Shown piece after piece: positions 19,551 through 32,480 of a stretch of DNA of 64,000 nucleotides. Each line of letters opens with the position of its first letter. Position 1 is the stretch's first letter. A program made the position numbers and the translations under genes. The stretch is from contig NC_087063.1 of NCBI RefSeq assembly GCF_963678635.1, positions 48,185,220 through 48,249,219 on the forward strand, written 5' to 3'. The notes beneath the pieces were generated by a model. That model was not told the DNA's origin. It saw only the letters and a list, made by a program, of their open reading frames with translations, and searched no databases. Source of the DNA: Symsagittifera roscoffensis. Its lineage: Eukaryota > Xenacoelomorpha > Acoela > Convolutidae.

Positions 19551-20080
19551 CTTTGCCCGCCCGAGTCGAGATTTTTCACCTAATTTGAAGCAAGATTTGA
19601 GCGGTTTGAGCGGTTTTTTTAGACAATTACGCTCAAAATCTTGCTTCAAAATGAGCGGTTTGAGCGGTTTTTGAACGGTTTTATCTAAAAAAAACCGCTG
19701 AAAAACAGCGCACGATTTGAACGGTGTTGAGCGGTTTATCTAAAAAAACCGCTCAAAAACCACGCAAGATTTAAAATAAGCATTTTCGGTTTAGGGATGT
19801 CAACCAGGGGTCACATTACCTTTCCAGGCCTTTTTGTTGGTTTTAATCGGTTTTTTTTATAAGACCGCTCGAAAACCGCTCAAATCTTGCTTGAAAAACC
19901 GTTCAAAAATCACCGCAAGAAATGAGCGGTTTTTGAGCGGTTTTTTTAAGCAAGATTTGAGCGGTTTGAGCGGTTTTTCCAAAAAAAACCGCCCAAACCG
20001 CTCAAACCGCTCAAATCTTGCTGAAAAACCGCTCAAACCGCTCATATCTTGAGCGGTTTTTGAGCGGGATCTCGACCCGG
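19551..20080. mobile_element. Putative non-autonomous element with inverted ends and internal GAGCGGTTT repeats
   Basis: The left end CGCCCGAGTCGAGAT (about 19558) is matched at the right by the complement of CGCCCGGGTCGAGAT (about 20069-20083). Between them are some 25 copies of GAGCGGTTT/AAACCGCTC in both orientations, linked to CAAGATTTGAGC motifs. Long hairpins form, for example 19588-19648 and 19949-20022 (AGCAAGATTTGAGCGGTTTG pairing with its complement). There is no coding capacity; overlapping frames are by-products. No clear target duplication was found, so the class (MITE, foldback) is open. Confidence 0.55.
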
Positions 20081-20128
20081 GCGGCGATCTTAACCGTCCG
20101 CTCCGGTCCTTATCAGCTTCAGCGACAA

Positions 20129-20133
20129 AGGAT
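20129..20133 (+). repeat. Putative 5-bp target-site duplication (AGGAT), left
   Basis: AGGAT precedes the left LTR and recurs at 38527-38531 after the right LTR. Five bp is typical of LTR retrotransposons. Confidence 0.7.
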
Positions 20134-20525
20134 TGGAACCAGTTCTGAACTAGCATTTATAAACCAATTATGTTATCGATGAAACTATCGCTATGAAAAA
20201 TTACTAACTAAAACCAACCATATTCCATCTCTAAAAATGACAGTTATTTGTAAGTGCTGAAACTACTTATAGTTTCAGCACCAGAACAATTTGAATAAAT
20301 CTTTGAATACAGTTGTTCTACTTCTGGATAAACTCCAAAGAACTAACTCGCGAAAACCAATATACACTAGTCTATTGAGACTAGGAGATATAAGAGTAAG
20401 ATTAAGATTGGCATTACACTAAGAAGTTGCACGAATCTATCCGGCCGAAATTAAGAGAGCGTGACGAACAGACGGTGTACTTTATCTGAAAACACTTTAT
20501 GAATACAGGCCAAAGGTCTTAATTA
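20134..20525 (+). repeat. Left LTR
   Basis: Begins TGGAACCAG and aligns end to end with 38136-38526. Shared landmarks include AACTACTT(A/G)TAGTTTC, GAGACTAGGAGATA and AATCTATCCGGCCGAAA. The 3' end is set by alignment with the right LTR and by the primer-binding site 3 nt further. A canonical terminal CA is not preserved. Confidence 0.88.
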
Positions 20526-20528
20526 ATC

Positions 20529-20551
20529 TGGTGCGACCAAAAGTCTCGAAC
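20529..20551 (+). other. Candidate primer-binding site
   Basis: TGGTGCGACCAAAAGTCTCGAA starts with TGG (complement of a tRNA CCA end) 3 nt after the left LTR. Its reverse complement contains GTTCGAGAC, like a tRNA T-loop, followed by an acceptor-like end. The spacing is one base short of a standard tRNA, so the primer identity is uncertain. Confidence 0.55.
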
Positions 20552-22000
20552 AAGACCTTAATTAACTAAGGATTAGACAATAGAACTTAGAGTTAGACAA
20601 TTGCAAGATTGCAAGAATGTTAACTGGAAAAGATAATTTAATAGAAATGTCTCTACGTCTCAATAAATCTACGCCAATTTTCTAAACAATACAAAAATAC
20701 CAGGTGTTGCTAGAAGAACAAGTTCAAGGCGTGAACAATGGTCGGGAAACGGACTACTCTTCTTTCAAGAAATTACGACAGAAACGGGAACAAGTTTTTG
20801 TATTTAGAATACTTTATGCTGTGAATTCAAATTTTCAGTTACTGACACGAAATTAATTTGAATACTAATTCTTCAACAGTCAATTTAGTGCTAAACCTAC
20901 TATCTATACAGTAAAGACTGATAAAAAGAACACTTTTCGTTTTCCCCAAAATATGCAATAAATCAAAAATTTTGAATAATTATATTATTGAATAAAAATA
21001 CAAAAATTGATTAGTAGTAAAATTCATTGTTTTTTCATGAATTATCACGCATGATTTTTCCCATCTCAGCTTCATCACCTGTAACATAACAGCATAAAAT
21101 CAAAATGTTAATGTCATCTCAACATTAACTTTTAAAATTACTTTAACTTAAAACTTTTACACAAAAACTTATCAATGCTTATCCATGTTTTTCCAAAATT
21201 CACTTTTCTTTCATAAACAGATCAACAAGGTTTTCCTTGGATCTTTAACTTCATTCAAAACTAAAGTTATCTTATTCAATTAGTGATCATCAAGGCTTTC
21301 CTTGGATCAAATCAGAACAGTTTTGTTCTCCCATCCCATAATTTTAAAAAGGTCTAAAGACCCAAAACGTCGATTTATTTCCCAACCCTTATAAGCGACC
21401 CATGATTATTATCAATTTTTGAAATACTAACCATTTTAATTAATATCGATAGTGAAGAACTTCGCTTACTCGTTCTTCACTTGAGCCCTTTCTGTTAGAT
21501 GACCCAGACTAAAACCCTTAAACAACTAGGAAGTCATAAAATACCTAACGATCTACCTGTGTTCTAATTTTAGCTGAACCTTGTGGACTGATTTTCTAAT
21601 CTCCAACCTCTAATCTCAAATCACAACCCCTAGGTAAAATTAAGTATTTCAGGTGATTAAGTGATTAAGGTAATTCATAAATTAAAACCTATTCGCGAGA
21701 ATAAATAAATCTTTCTCACGAATTGATATACTCTCTCTCCAACCCGTCAACCACAAAAATCTATGCCCCAAGTTGAGATAACCACACAAAAACCGTAACC
21801 GAACTAACTTTAAATTTAAGAAAATTAAAAACCGCAAAAATTGGATCCCTCATCCTAAACATTATGTCAAAAGATAACCTAGGCAGTAAACAAACAATAG
21901 TAATACATAATTGTTTTATTAAAAACAACAGATACGACAGATACTTGTAATCACACCGCACAGATAAACATTAGGGTAAATTCGGTCAAAATACAAACAC
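20552..22000. other. Leader region of the 18.4-kb element
   Basis: About 1.4 kb without a supported reading frame. A near-direct repeat (AACAAGGTTTTCCTTGGATC at about 21227 and ATCAAGGCTTTCCTTGGATC at about 21288) is visible. In an LTR element this is the untranslated leader, unusually long here. Confidence 0.4.
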
Positions 22001-25000
22001 AAAAAAACACAATTATAACAAAACAAAAGCAAACTATCAAAAAACGATTTTCAAAACGTCGAAACGCAGTCTTAGAATCAGAATCAAACACAATAGAGGA
22101 ACTTCAAGACTTAAGAGATTCCATAAATAAGAACAACCCGATAGAAGACGAAATATAGATTTCTGACTCAGAGGCTACAAAACCGACATCAATTAAAGGA
22201 AAAAGCAGAATAAAAAAGTCACATATAAGCAAAACAAAAAGCCTATATAATTGATACCAACCAATAAGACATATTGAATGTTACACAAAAACAGTTCTAC
22301 AAAATAAAAATTGATAGAATATAACGACATTTCGATAATAACTCGATACTTCCATTTTTCATGCATTCACAAAAAGATCCCGCCCGAGGACAAATACAAT
22401 GTTGTCACAACTTAATTGTAAATTTATTTGAAAAAGGAAAAGCCCATGCAAACAGGAATTTCCTGAAATAAGAATAAAACGACAAACCCTTGGCCACTAT
22501 ATCAAAAGTATATGTAATATCACATCATTTTACGGTATTTTCATAATAGAAATTTTATCAACAAAATCATTTCACCCAACACATCAAATACAAACAGATG
22601 ACATAGATATAAATTTCTCGAAAGTTTTCACAGAATATATTCAAAAAAAAATTCACAAAGAGCAATTTCAATATTCACGAATGATGTTTTTCAATTACTT
22701 ATAGATATCTATCTATACTAGAATTGTACAGAACACAAAAAGAGTCACCAATTCAAACAACCCGACTTTCAACTGTAAGACAAAAAGTCCAACTTTTCTC
22801 AAAGTTTTTAAATACAATCGGTGAAAAGCTTATTAGTAACAAAATCTCACAAAATCTCAAACATGATGTAGAAAGAACACTAACATGGGTTATAATTGAT
22901 ATTTTTGTCCATAACATCGATCTCATAGCATTATCAAGAAAAAAATTTCGACCGAAAAATCAGACGATGAAACTGAATTAGCAGATGAAGCAGATTATGT
23001 TTGGGACCCTGATTGGTCTCATCCAACATTTAATAATTTAACAACTGATTAATCAAGTACAATAATCACTATTATTTCTGTGAAAAAGAAGACTGTGTTA
23101 AAATAAATCCACTTACTAATGATGCAACACCTTTAAATTATAATGTAATGATCACTGACAGGACAGGAAGTAATAGCTTAAACTCCTCATTCATTAATTC
23201 ATACAAAAATTTAAATGGAACAAGAAATCTTAAACAACAAAATAATCAAAAACATCGCATTATTGAAGAGATAGTCGAAACAATCCCGACAACAACCCAA
23301 CAAAGCATTTACCCTATTCATCCCACACTTACAATTCCATAAAACACAAATACAGCATTTCTGCAAACAACTATACAATCCACAGAACTATAATCAAAAG
23401 CACAAAATTATAATCAAAATGTGCCACAACAAGCCTCCAATTCAGTAGTTTTCATCAATCAACCACAACAACGAAAGCTATCCGTTCTTCCAACGAAATA
23501 AAAACATGACTAATAAATATCATACAAGGAATCAACCATATTACTCTGAAGATGAAGGCTATTATAGCCAAAATCAACAACAATTTAGCACAAATCAGCG
23601 AGCCAAAAATTGGGATTTCGATCAACCAGATCCTAATTATCAACAAGATCTTTTTGAACCATATACACGAAATGAACAAAACGACAAACAAGACAAAACT
23701 CAACATCAAATCATAATAACTTTCAATCACAAAATATTATAAAAACACAAGATTATGAACCAACTCAAATGCAAAATGAAATCCCACTACCATATTATTA
23801 ACAACACTATGAAATTACAAAAACACAACTCACACCACAATTACAAAACCACAATTACAAAAAGTAGCGATAAAAAAGAGAGCATCGCATCCATCTTCAA
23901 ATCGAGAACCTGATACAGATTTCTGAAAACTAGTAGACAAACTAGAACAATCTGAAATCACAATGAAACTGGAAGAAACAGAAAATTTAAAATTACAATA
24001 CGTAAACAACATCCATACAACTACTTCACAAATAATTAACATTCGTGTCTCCGACACTGCACTAGCTGAAAAATTTACTCAAGCACTAAATCTCTACAAG
24101 AAAAACCCAAATTTTATGGGCAAAACATCATACAGAAAATAGGACAACTATTGCCGTACATATGAACATAGCCTTGCTGAGAGTAGACAAAAACATCAAG
24201 ATAATTGGAATAAACCACAGAAACCATAGAGAACCGAATAAATCTTTTTATCGGTACATAAAAAAAAAGGCCAGAATTTACCAAACAAAAACATTCACAG
24301 TAATAATAAATCAGGAGCACCACTCCCAGATATCTATAATACCTCTAGACAACAATCACTTTTATCAAAATAACTATCGCGGAAGATCTGGAGATCAAAG
24401 AAACTCACAAAACTTTTCACAAAATAGATATAGTTAATCAAATAGTCAGAACAATCAATATCAAATTAATTTTTCAAGATTAAACTCAAACAGAAATAAC
24501 TACTCAAACTATAGTAGAAATAATTCTTATTCAAACTCTCGATACAGATATTATTCAAATGTTCGTTCCAGACATTCCTCATATTCTCGAAATAGGAGCT
24601 ACTCAAGCAATAGGAATAGACAATACTCAGATAATAGATCACGGAACTAGTCAAACAACAGATCAAACTATAATTATTATCACACAAAAGATCACGTAAA
24701 ACTTTCAAGAACCGAAACTCTAATTATTCAAATCGAAAAACAAATTATTCTCAGTCACCACATAAAAATCATATACAATATCAAAATTCGCAACAAAAAA
24801 TTAGAAGTAGTACACCTTAGCATCAAAGACAAATCAACCAGGTACAATCAACTGAAAAAATTCAATCAGACCCTCCCTCCACAGAAAAATCAGAATTATG
24901 ACTAAATCATATAAATTGTGAATCCACTGATGATGAGAGCGAAACAGAAAACACTTTTTCAATAAACATGCTTTAGATTGAAAATGAACACGAAACACAA

Positions 25001-25200
25001 TTGAATCGACTTATTATCAAAACAACCAAAACTTTCATAATTTTGAAAAATCAGATAATACAGAAAACATAACAGACTATACCAAACAACAACCTAACGG
25101 ATGTTCAAGTACGAACAATATATACCAAAACACAGCAAATAAAGTACAACTGCCTCAAGAAAAAAAGTTTGGACAATCCCACTTCTCTTAGAAAGTACAA
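22001..25200 (+). pseudogene. Gag-like region, N/Q- and R/S-rich
   Basis: Broken + frames. 22724-22981 (KVQLFSKFLNTIGEKLISNK) is helical. 23506-23742 has an ATG and is rich in Asn, Gln and Tyr (MTNKYHTRNQPYYSEDEGYY). At about 24460-24660 Arg/Ser/Tyr/Asn repeats (NSRYRYYSNVRSRHSSYSRN) form a basic, nucleic-acid-binding-like domain. No Cys-His knuckle is seen; the Arg/Ser-rich segment may replace it as the nucleocapsid. Its position between leader and protease supports Gag. Confidence 0.6.
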
Positions 25201-25560
25201 AAAGTAAAGATTTTTAATCACCAGATCTCGAAATTGATTTCTTGTTAGGCTCAGGAGCAGAATCGAATATTATAAATATTCCCATATGGAACAAAACATT
25301 AACTTTACATCCAAAATTGTTAACTTCAAAGACCTCAAGCAGATTAGCTACAGCACAAAGATCAAGCTTAACAAATTTCGGAAAAATTCAATTACTCCTT
25401 GTTCCCTCCCGAACAATGGAACACATTCAACTTTTAAAAAACCTTTCAAACAAACATTCCAGATCACAGATATGAAACACAATTTTGTTGGAATACCATT
25501 TTATTGTAAATATATTCCATTTTAATAATATCGAAATTCTTCATACTCTAAACGGCAAAA
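25201..25560 (+). pseudogene. Aspartic protease of the 18.4-kb element
   Basis: The frame reads EIDFLLGSGAESNIINIPIW, where retropepsins have Leu-Asp-Ser/Thr-Gly-Ala; the catalytic Asp is replaced by Gly. Downstream KTSSRLATAQRSSLTNFGKI continues, then a frame change leads to TFQITDMKHNFVGIPFYCKY, resembling the C-terminal hydrophobic part (usually Ile-Ile-Gly). It precedes RT by about 600 bp. Confidence 0.72.
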
Positions 25561-26150
25561 TACATATAAAAGATAAATATACAAGAATGAAAAACACATC
25601 ACTTTCATTCTTTATATTAAAATAAAAATCTCCGTTTTTCTTTTAATTTTACCCTTTATTTAACCAAGATCGAAAACACCTGAAATCATTGGCAGGATAT
25701 TTTTATAATTTCTCAATAAGTCAAATCCATCAAAACAACATGGAAGAAAACAAACAACGGCTATGTCTGTCCGACTTTGAATTCAAATAAATTCATAAAC
25801 TTTTTCGAGTAATCATCTCATCAATGAAAAGCACAAAAAACAAAAGTTCAGATGTAATTTTTTTGCAGGTATACAATAAGTCCCCATATAAAAAAATTTT
25901 ACGCCTAGGATTTTTAGGAAGTTGTGAAACTATTGCAACATTTTTCCACACAGTAGAAACAGCATATAGAGTAAATAACATCTTGAAATGATTAGATAAA
26001 TGCCATTTAACAATTTTTAACGAAAACTTTTCAATTATTATTATAAATAGTGATTCAAAACAAAAAACAGACAACTCTACAATAACAATTTATTTTACAC
26101 CAGTATTTCAGATATCAAAGTATACCACTGAGCAACAGAAATTTCCTACG
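25561..26150 (+). pseudogene. Protease-RT spacer
   Basis: A-rich, with + strand coding fragments in several frames between protease and RT. No domain is recognised. Confidence 0.4.
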
Positions 26151-26960
26151 ATGTTTAGTTTTGAACACTCTCAAATTACACAACAAGACCTTGAACAACT
26201 AGCAGAACTACTACTTGTTTACCCAATGGTTTCCGCAGCATCTAAATTTGATGTTGCAAAAGTAAACTTACCACTACATCTACCTCTAAGACCTGACGCA
26301 ATTGTCAAAAAACAACGAGCAAGTAAAGTTCCAATTCACTTACAAGATAAATTCCATTTATTACTGGATATCTTATATCAAAATGAGATCAATTCTCTAG
26401 TTTTTAAAAAAAAACAGCCAAAAGGAAACACATTCACAAAACCCGTTGTTACTCTTGCTAAAGGATAATCATTAAACATCGTTTTAAATGCTAAATACTT
26501 CAGTTCACTTATAATGAAACTAAATGTAACTGGCCCATAGAACCAATTCAAGTAATTCTCACAAAAAATGGAAAATTTTTTACAACTGCTGACATAAACA
26601 GCGCTAGATGAACAATCACGACGCTTAACACAATTCGTTATTGGATATCAACAGTATGAATTTATTAGACTTTTCTGTGGAATTTCAATAGGACCAGCAG
26701 CTTTTTCAGCTTTCATAAGTAAAATTTTTTGACTGTTTATTCTCAGTAAGAATGTAATAACCTATTTAGACGATGTTTTCAGGCAATCACAAACAAAACA
26801 TGACATTTTTAAAGTATTGAAAAAATACCACCAATACTTTAAAGAAAAAATGAAAGCAGCGCCAGACAAATCAAACTTTTTCTTTCTCGTGTGAAAATCC
26901 TTGGACATTTTATTGAAAGAAATACAATCACTCCATTAAAATCTTGTATACACGCAATCA
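26151..26960 (+). pseudogene. Reverse transcriptase of the 18.4-kb element
   Basis: 26151-26468 begins with ATG and covers the RT entry: HLPLRPDAIVKKQRASKVPI, HLQDKFHLLLDILYQNEI and KGNTFTKPVVTLAKG. After frame changes FVIGYQQYEFIRLFCGISIG and PAAFSAFISKIF follow. VITYLDDVF carries an intact catalytic YLDD at 26763-26774. The thumb start (KILGHFIERNTITPLKSC) appears in another frame at about 26895-26950. Several frameshifts make it inactive even though the catalytic box survives. Confidence 0.88.
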
Positions 26961-27620
26961 TAAGACTTCAAGCTTCAGCAATAAAAAAAACCACGAATTT
27001 CTTGAAACGCTAAATTTTTTATGGAAATACATCTTTAAATTGCATTTTTTTTAAACCATTTTAAAATATCTTCGGACAGCAAAAAAAACTTTAATGAACA
27101 TCAGAAAACCGAAAACGATTCGCAGAAACAAAAACACTTCTCACTGAACAAAATTCAAAAAGTATCCCAGATCCAGACTAACCATTTTAGGCTATGTGCG
27201 AGGCCTCCGATTATGGAATCGGCGCAGCATTATTACAATCACACAAAGAAACAAACAAAATGAGCCTTATTTCAGCAAATTCAACACTACTTGCACAAGC
27301 CGAACTTAGACTCTCTACACTTACGAGATAATGTAAAGCTATAATATATACTCTCACAGAATATGATTTTTTGATCCTTCGATCAAACCACCGAAAAGTA
27401 TTACTTACAGCTGAAATTTTATATAATTTTTCTATTCACACAAAAATCAAATCCAAACCACAGAGTTTATAGATTTCAACTTAACTTAATGAAACTTCCC
27501 AAGTTACATATAGTTTAAACTGCAGGAAAAAACCGTGCATTACCAGATTCACTCAGTCGAAACTTACCACCTGAATAAGAAACGGCAAACCTGAATAAGA
27601 AAAACAGCGGTAGAAATACC
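26961..27620 (+). pseudogene. RNase H domain of the 18.4-kb element
   Basis: At 27190-27410 the + frame reads MCEASDYGIGAALLQSHKET (Cys-Asp-Ala-Ser in relatives, so Asp to Glu here), NKMSLISANSTLLAQAELRL and STLTR, a stop, then CKAIIYTLTEYDFLILRSNH. This is the conserved RNase H order. 26961-27180 is a decayed connection region. Confidence 0.8.
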
Positions 27621-28540
27621 GCAAAAAAAATAAAGTTTTTATTTGCAAAAGACGAAACATCACCAGAATAAGAATGCAATATGCAGTAAAACCGACCTTG
27701 TTAATGCACAAATAAAATATTTGCAACCTTTTCCATTATATCTAGATTGCCAAAATAACCATTACGAAGTAGACTTGTAAGGAAGCTCTACATTTAAACC
27801 GATACCATCTTCACCATGAATCAATAACAATACACAACAAAAACCACTTGAACAAAAATGTATAAGACAAACCTAAACCTTAGGTGAAAAAAAACCTAAT
27901 TGATAAAATATGTTTATCAGCATCTCCAGATTTAAACTCAAAAACACAATAAATCAAGTTTTTAGTCTAGTTGACCCTCTGGATAACATACCTCTTTCAA
28001 AAACGGAAATTGAAAGTATTTTTCTACCAGCGACAAAAAAATGACACTGAGATTACCAATAAAAATCAAAACCTTGACCCAGTAATTAAACAACTTCAAT
28101 CTTGGCACAAAATATAAAACAAAACCCATAAAAGAGCAGACACTACAATTCCAGGAAACAAAATACTTCTTAGATACTTCAGAAAAACTTAATAACACAT
28201 CCATAAACGAAAACACCAATATCCTGGAATATCAAAAATCTGAATAAAAAGTACCCTGTTTACCACTAAGTAAGATACTCCTAGCTTTTCACAATTCACA
28301 TTCCTTAAATACAAAAGGACATGCAGCATCAGAAAAAACATACTCAAATTTTATCCAAAACTTTTACTTTCCAAATGCACCGATATGGATCAAAGTATTA
28401 TCTAACGATTGGGTAACAAGTTTTTTATATGAACCATACCCACATCAGAAACAAATAGCAGAAAAACAAGACTCATCAGAAAACAATAGCAGAAAAACAA
28501 GAGAAACAAGACAAATAGCAGAAAAAGTTTATTTTAAATA
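27621..28540 (+). pseudogene. Spacer and integrase N-terminal region of the 18.4-kb element
   Basis: Broken coding between RNase H and the integrase core. Fragments LVDPLDNIPLSKTEIESIFL (27967-28027) and KVLSNDW (near 28395) are visible. A His-His-Cys-Cys finger could not be followed through the stops. Confidence 0.45.
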
Positions 28541-29160
28541 CAGAATCTCATTTGATACAAAAGGACCAATATCAACCTCCTTTGAAGGAAACTCACATAA
28601 AATGGTTATAGCTGATGTATTTGAACACCATGTAGCACTCAACCCTGTACCTCAGTGTAACGCCTATTATGCATATACAACACTTTACGAACACTGGATT
28701 ACCAAAAATCCTTGTCACCAATAATGGCACTGAATTCATAAATAAGAAAATCATCACATTTGCCATCTTTACAAAATTGAACATAGACCACAACTGTCTC
28801 AAGCCCCATGGACTAATGGTTTAGTCGAAGGAATGAATTCTTCACTACAAGAAAACCTCAGATGTATCATAAATGGAAATTATTCAAAACACACCGAATG
28901 GTCAACAGACGTGAAACTATTCCACTTAGCTTATAATTCACAGATAACAACAACCTAGGATTTTCTCCGTATGAAATGTTTTTCAATCAAAAACAACGGA
29001 AACCAATAATTTTCACAGCAACTTCTTAAAAAATACCCAAGATTATTGCCAACCTACTAAAGAATCAATTTGTTTTAAATTACCGTTACATAGGCGCAAT
29101 GAAGATCATTTTCATCAACCACAAACGTTAAAATTAGACTCCGGCACACATACCAAATAG
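28541..29160 (+). pseudogene. Integrase catalytic core of the 18.4-kb element
   Basis: SFDTKGPISTSFEGNSHKMV contains the first Asp of the DDE triad. TNNGTEFI (about 28716) is the second position, with Asp changed to Asn. QAPWTNGLVEGMNSSLQENL supplies the Glu. LFHLAYNSQ and LGFSPYEMF complete the core. The frame changes several times. The upstream VFEHHVALNPVPQCNAYYAY segment fits the core strands. Confidence 0.82.
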
Positions 29161-29667
29161 ATTTTTAAAAGAGATAAAAAACACGATGAAATTTATCAAA
29201 AAATAGCCAAAACACTATTACAAAGACAAAAATTTCAATCAAAAATTAATTCAGGATTCACGCCAGCTACAAACCTAAAAATTGGAGCGTATGTACTAAT
29301 ACCAAATTCTGTAAAACAAAATGGAATATCCAAAAAATTACAGCCAATCCGAAAGGGACCATTTCAGATTATTGGAAAACTCACTGATGTAACATACAAA
29401 CTTATTGATTCAAATAAAAAAGAAAAAGTTCAACACGGAAACAATTTTTTACCATGTTACTCAAAAGAATACGCTCTTCGCGAACTAATACGGTTACACT
29501 CCTTTACAGGACTAAAGTTTGTCCACGATAACTCAGACGATAATCACCAACAAACACATGATAAAATTATTGTTCAACATAATAATTGGAACCAAAAAAC
29601 AAAAAATGAAAAACACCCAATCAAAATCTCAAGAAAAAAGCAGAAAACAAATACCTCAAAAACATAG
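29161..29667 (+). pseudogene. Integrase C-terminal GPY/F module and tail
   Basis: 168 codons open between a TAG at 29158-29160 and a TAG at 29665-29667, without an ATG at the start. It reads INSGFTPATNLKIGAYVLIP, then KKLQPIRKGPFQIIGK and LTDVTYKLIDSNKKE, the GPY/F module of Ty3/gypsy integrases. A Lys/Asn/Gln-rich tail follows. The upstream TAG replaces a residue in an otherwise continuous core. Confidence 0.78.
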
Positions 29668-30850
29668 AAATAATCAAAAACTAGAAGACAAAATTTATCA
29701 CCAAAAACAAAAAAAGAATCTCAACAACGATAATCATCCTGACTCCGAAGTCAACCATGGAAAAACTACAAAACTTTCATCCCACAGTCTAAATTATTAT
29801 AGAAAGTTGAATTTCACAAACCCCCTCTTCGAATAATTAATCATTTTAAACTTTTAAATTGTAACAAAAATTTTTCTGCTCTTTTCTATAATTCATGCTG
29901 ACATTCTTGTTCATGTTGACATTTTTCTATAATTCAAGCTCAACTTTAGCCAATCAAAAACTAATCAAACTTCACCCCATTCTGACACCACTTCTTAAGA
30001 AGAAACTTTACTGACTTCAAACCTATTAAAAACTATAACTTAAAGACCTCAAGGTCAAAAATAAGCAACACGCTCATACTTGACAAATGAAATAAACAGA
30101 ATCTGAATGCTATAACCCTTTCCTATCAACTGATACAAAGATCAACAAAATTGTCTCAAATTACACTTCAAATTTCCCTCAACGAAAAACTATAAATTAG
30201 CCTAAAGTAAAAATAAGACATGATCATTTAGACTAAAGTACACATATTTCGTGAGTACCTTCGATCACTAATAAAAAAACTAAAACTAGAAAGCTCATTC
30301 CTAGACCCTCAGACATCCCCTCACTAAAAATTGCCTATAGCCAACACACTTGTCAAAAACCCATGAAAAACCCGACCACACTGAGTTTTTGACTCGGAAA
30401 ATCAAAAGTTCTTCCGCAAGACGTTTTTCTCAATTGCTTCTCTCTCAATCAGTTCGACTCCTCAAAGTAATACTTTTGAAACTTTTTTCATTCCTCTTAA
30501 TCTTTTTTCAAAATAGTATAATTTTTTATCATAGACACCTTTGAAAATTTTTTCACTACTCCTCGTAACTTTTTTGCAGTTTTTTCGTAATTACTCATTC
30601 CCTCAGGAAGCCTATCTCAAGTTCTAAAAAATGTTTGACCACCACCTCAGGTACGATATGTCAACCACTATCTAAATGTGAAGACATTAGCTCAACAAGA
30701 AAGACATTTTTCTTTTTTTTAGCAATATTTGAGACCTTTCTAGTTTCTTTAAATTTGACAATATGTGAAAAAAAAAATTAAAAAAAAAAACAATAATCAC
30801 CTTTGCACTGGCAACAATCCTTTTAATCAATTTCATAGAAGAATAAAAAA
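29668..30850. other. Gene-poor interval after integrase
   Basis: A + frame from 29519 (Lys/Asn/Gln-rich) overlaps the integrase tail. Beyond 29836 no frame is supported. Two near-copies of TGACATTCTTGTTCATGTTGACATTTTTCTATAATTCA elements lie at about 29885-29935. The rest is T-rich, then A-rich. Confidence 0.4.
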
Positions 30851-31740
30851 AGCAACATGGACTATTTTCGCAAGAAAACTTTAATTAAAAGATTGCTAAT
30901 CAACAACCATCACAACAATCCCAACCGACTACAACATCCCAGGAACCTCCAACAACACCAACGTCCAGTCAAACAAATCAACCCGAAACATCAACACGTA
31001 TTTCATTTCAATAAAATCCATGTAAAATTAAAGAAAGACACGCATTGCTATCAGAAGCTTCAATACCCTTAGTTCGCCACGCACCTCTAAGCGAACCACA
31101 AAACGAACAAACCCACAAAATCTTTCCGTCTCTTCAACAAGATCTTAATAGAACAAGTCACCCTAGTCAAAACTAAAATCAAACAACTACAATAGATAGA
31201 CAAATCATACATCCAAGACCAAATAGAAATTTTACAACTCCCAGAGTTAATTTTTTTAACCCTAATCACCTTCCCCGAATCCTCTGGACCTTTCCATTAA
31301 AACAATTCAAAGTACCCCTCCACTATTAAAAACAATTTCGCAACAAAACACTCCAATTATACCATCGGATTAATTAGAATCAACCCCCACATCCGAACAA
31401 ATTCATGAAAATCCCTTCAAACCCCCATTTTCAATACAACGTCTCCCACAGTGAAGGACACAAGCTTTCACTCAACGTGAACCAAACTTGTTGAAAGACC
31501 CTACAGATATCTCATCCGATACATCTTAGTCACTACCAGAAACCTTGTCACTACCTTCAATCCCTTCAACAATAAATCAAAATCCAACAAAATTTTTCCA
31601 CTAAATTTCCCTACAAATTTAGATGATAGATATAGAGAACTTTTAATCAACAACATACCTCTATGATTAGATTGGAACACATTCGTAGCACGGCCTCCCT
31701 TATTTGGTGCTCATTTTGATAGCAACAGATAACATAATTG
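30851..31740 (+). pseudogene. Pro/Thr/Gln-rich coding remnant
   Basis: Frames 30857-31072 and following are rich in Gln, Pro, Thr and Asn; one frame reads QQPSQQSQPTTTSQEPPTTP. This is the composition expected of a coding sequence or spacer, broken by stops. It starts about 1.2 kb after the integrase. No domain is recognised. Confidence 0.35.
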
Positions 31741-32480
31741 GGGACTTAACAGGTAGAAATAGAGACACGATATCTTAAAGACATACAGGAACACAACATA
31801 CGTATCCTTACACAAGACAGGTTAACACTTAAATTTGAAATAACAGTAAAATTAAAAAATTTAGTGCATGACCCTTTCACCCTAGCTTCACCAATTGTAA
31901 CAGCTCAATATTTACTTCCCCATTTTTTACAACAGAACTTATCTATTAATACGATAGATATACAAAAAATTCCCATGGATACATAACTTCCTATAACACA
32001 TATTCGTTACAATCCTACACATTTATCTTTTAATAATCTTTTTCCTACAATCCTCAATCTCTTGTTCTTTCAGAACCAACATACCATCAAAATCTTTCCC
32101 CTCGAACAAGACCACAACAAGAAACACTACATAAATTTGCCATAAACCAATGAACTCAATGCGAATCCGAAACACAATAAATAGAAATAACAATTGAAGA
32201 AGCGACATTTTATTCAAAATCCCGAACTACAACCTTAACAGGATATAAATTCACAGTTACCTTTCCAGAGAAAAAAGTAAATTGTTCCCAAGTCTCAAAT
32301 GGAAACAAAAATAGACTCGATCATGTTTCTTTCTATCAAAGTAATATAGAAATACTTTTGAATCTTAATCCTGAAGATTGTAAAAACGAGCTCAAACGAT
32401 TAAAGTTAACCACAAACAAAGACACAAATCTAATATTGCTAAATTTTCAAGTTTTTCCAGATTCTGCTCAACAAGCAAAA
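31741..32480 (+). pseudogene. Unknown ORF in envelope position, part 1
   Basis: At 31750-31986 an open frame reads VEIETRYLKDIQEHNIRILT, QDRLTLKFEI and HDPFTLASPIVTAQYLLP. At 32181-32576 131 codons are open between stops: ITIEEATFYSKSRTTTLTGY, KVNCSQVSNGNKNR (with an Asn-Cys-Ser sequon), HVSFYQSNIEILLNLNPEDC. Beta-strand-like texture with Cys and sequons would suit an extracellular glycoprotein. Position (3' of pol) matches env of retrovirus-like gypsy elements, but there is no diagnostic motif. Confidence 0.4.
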
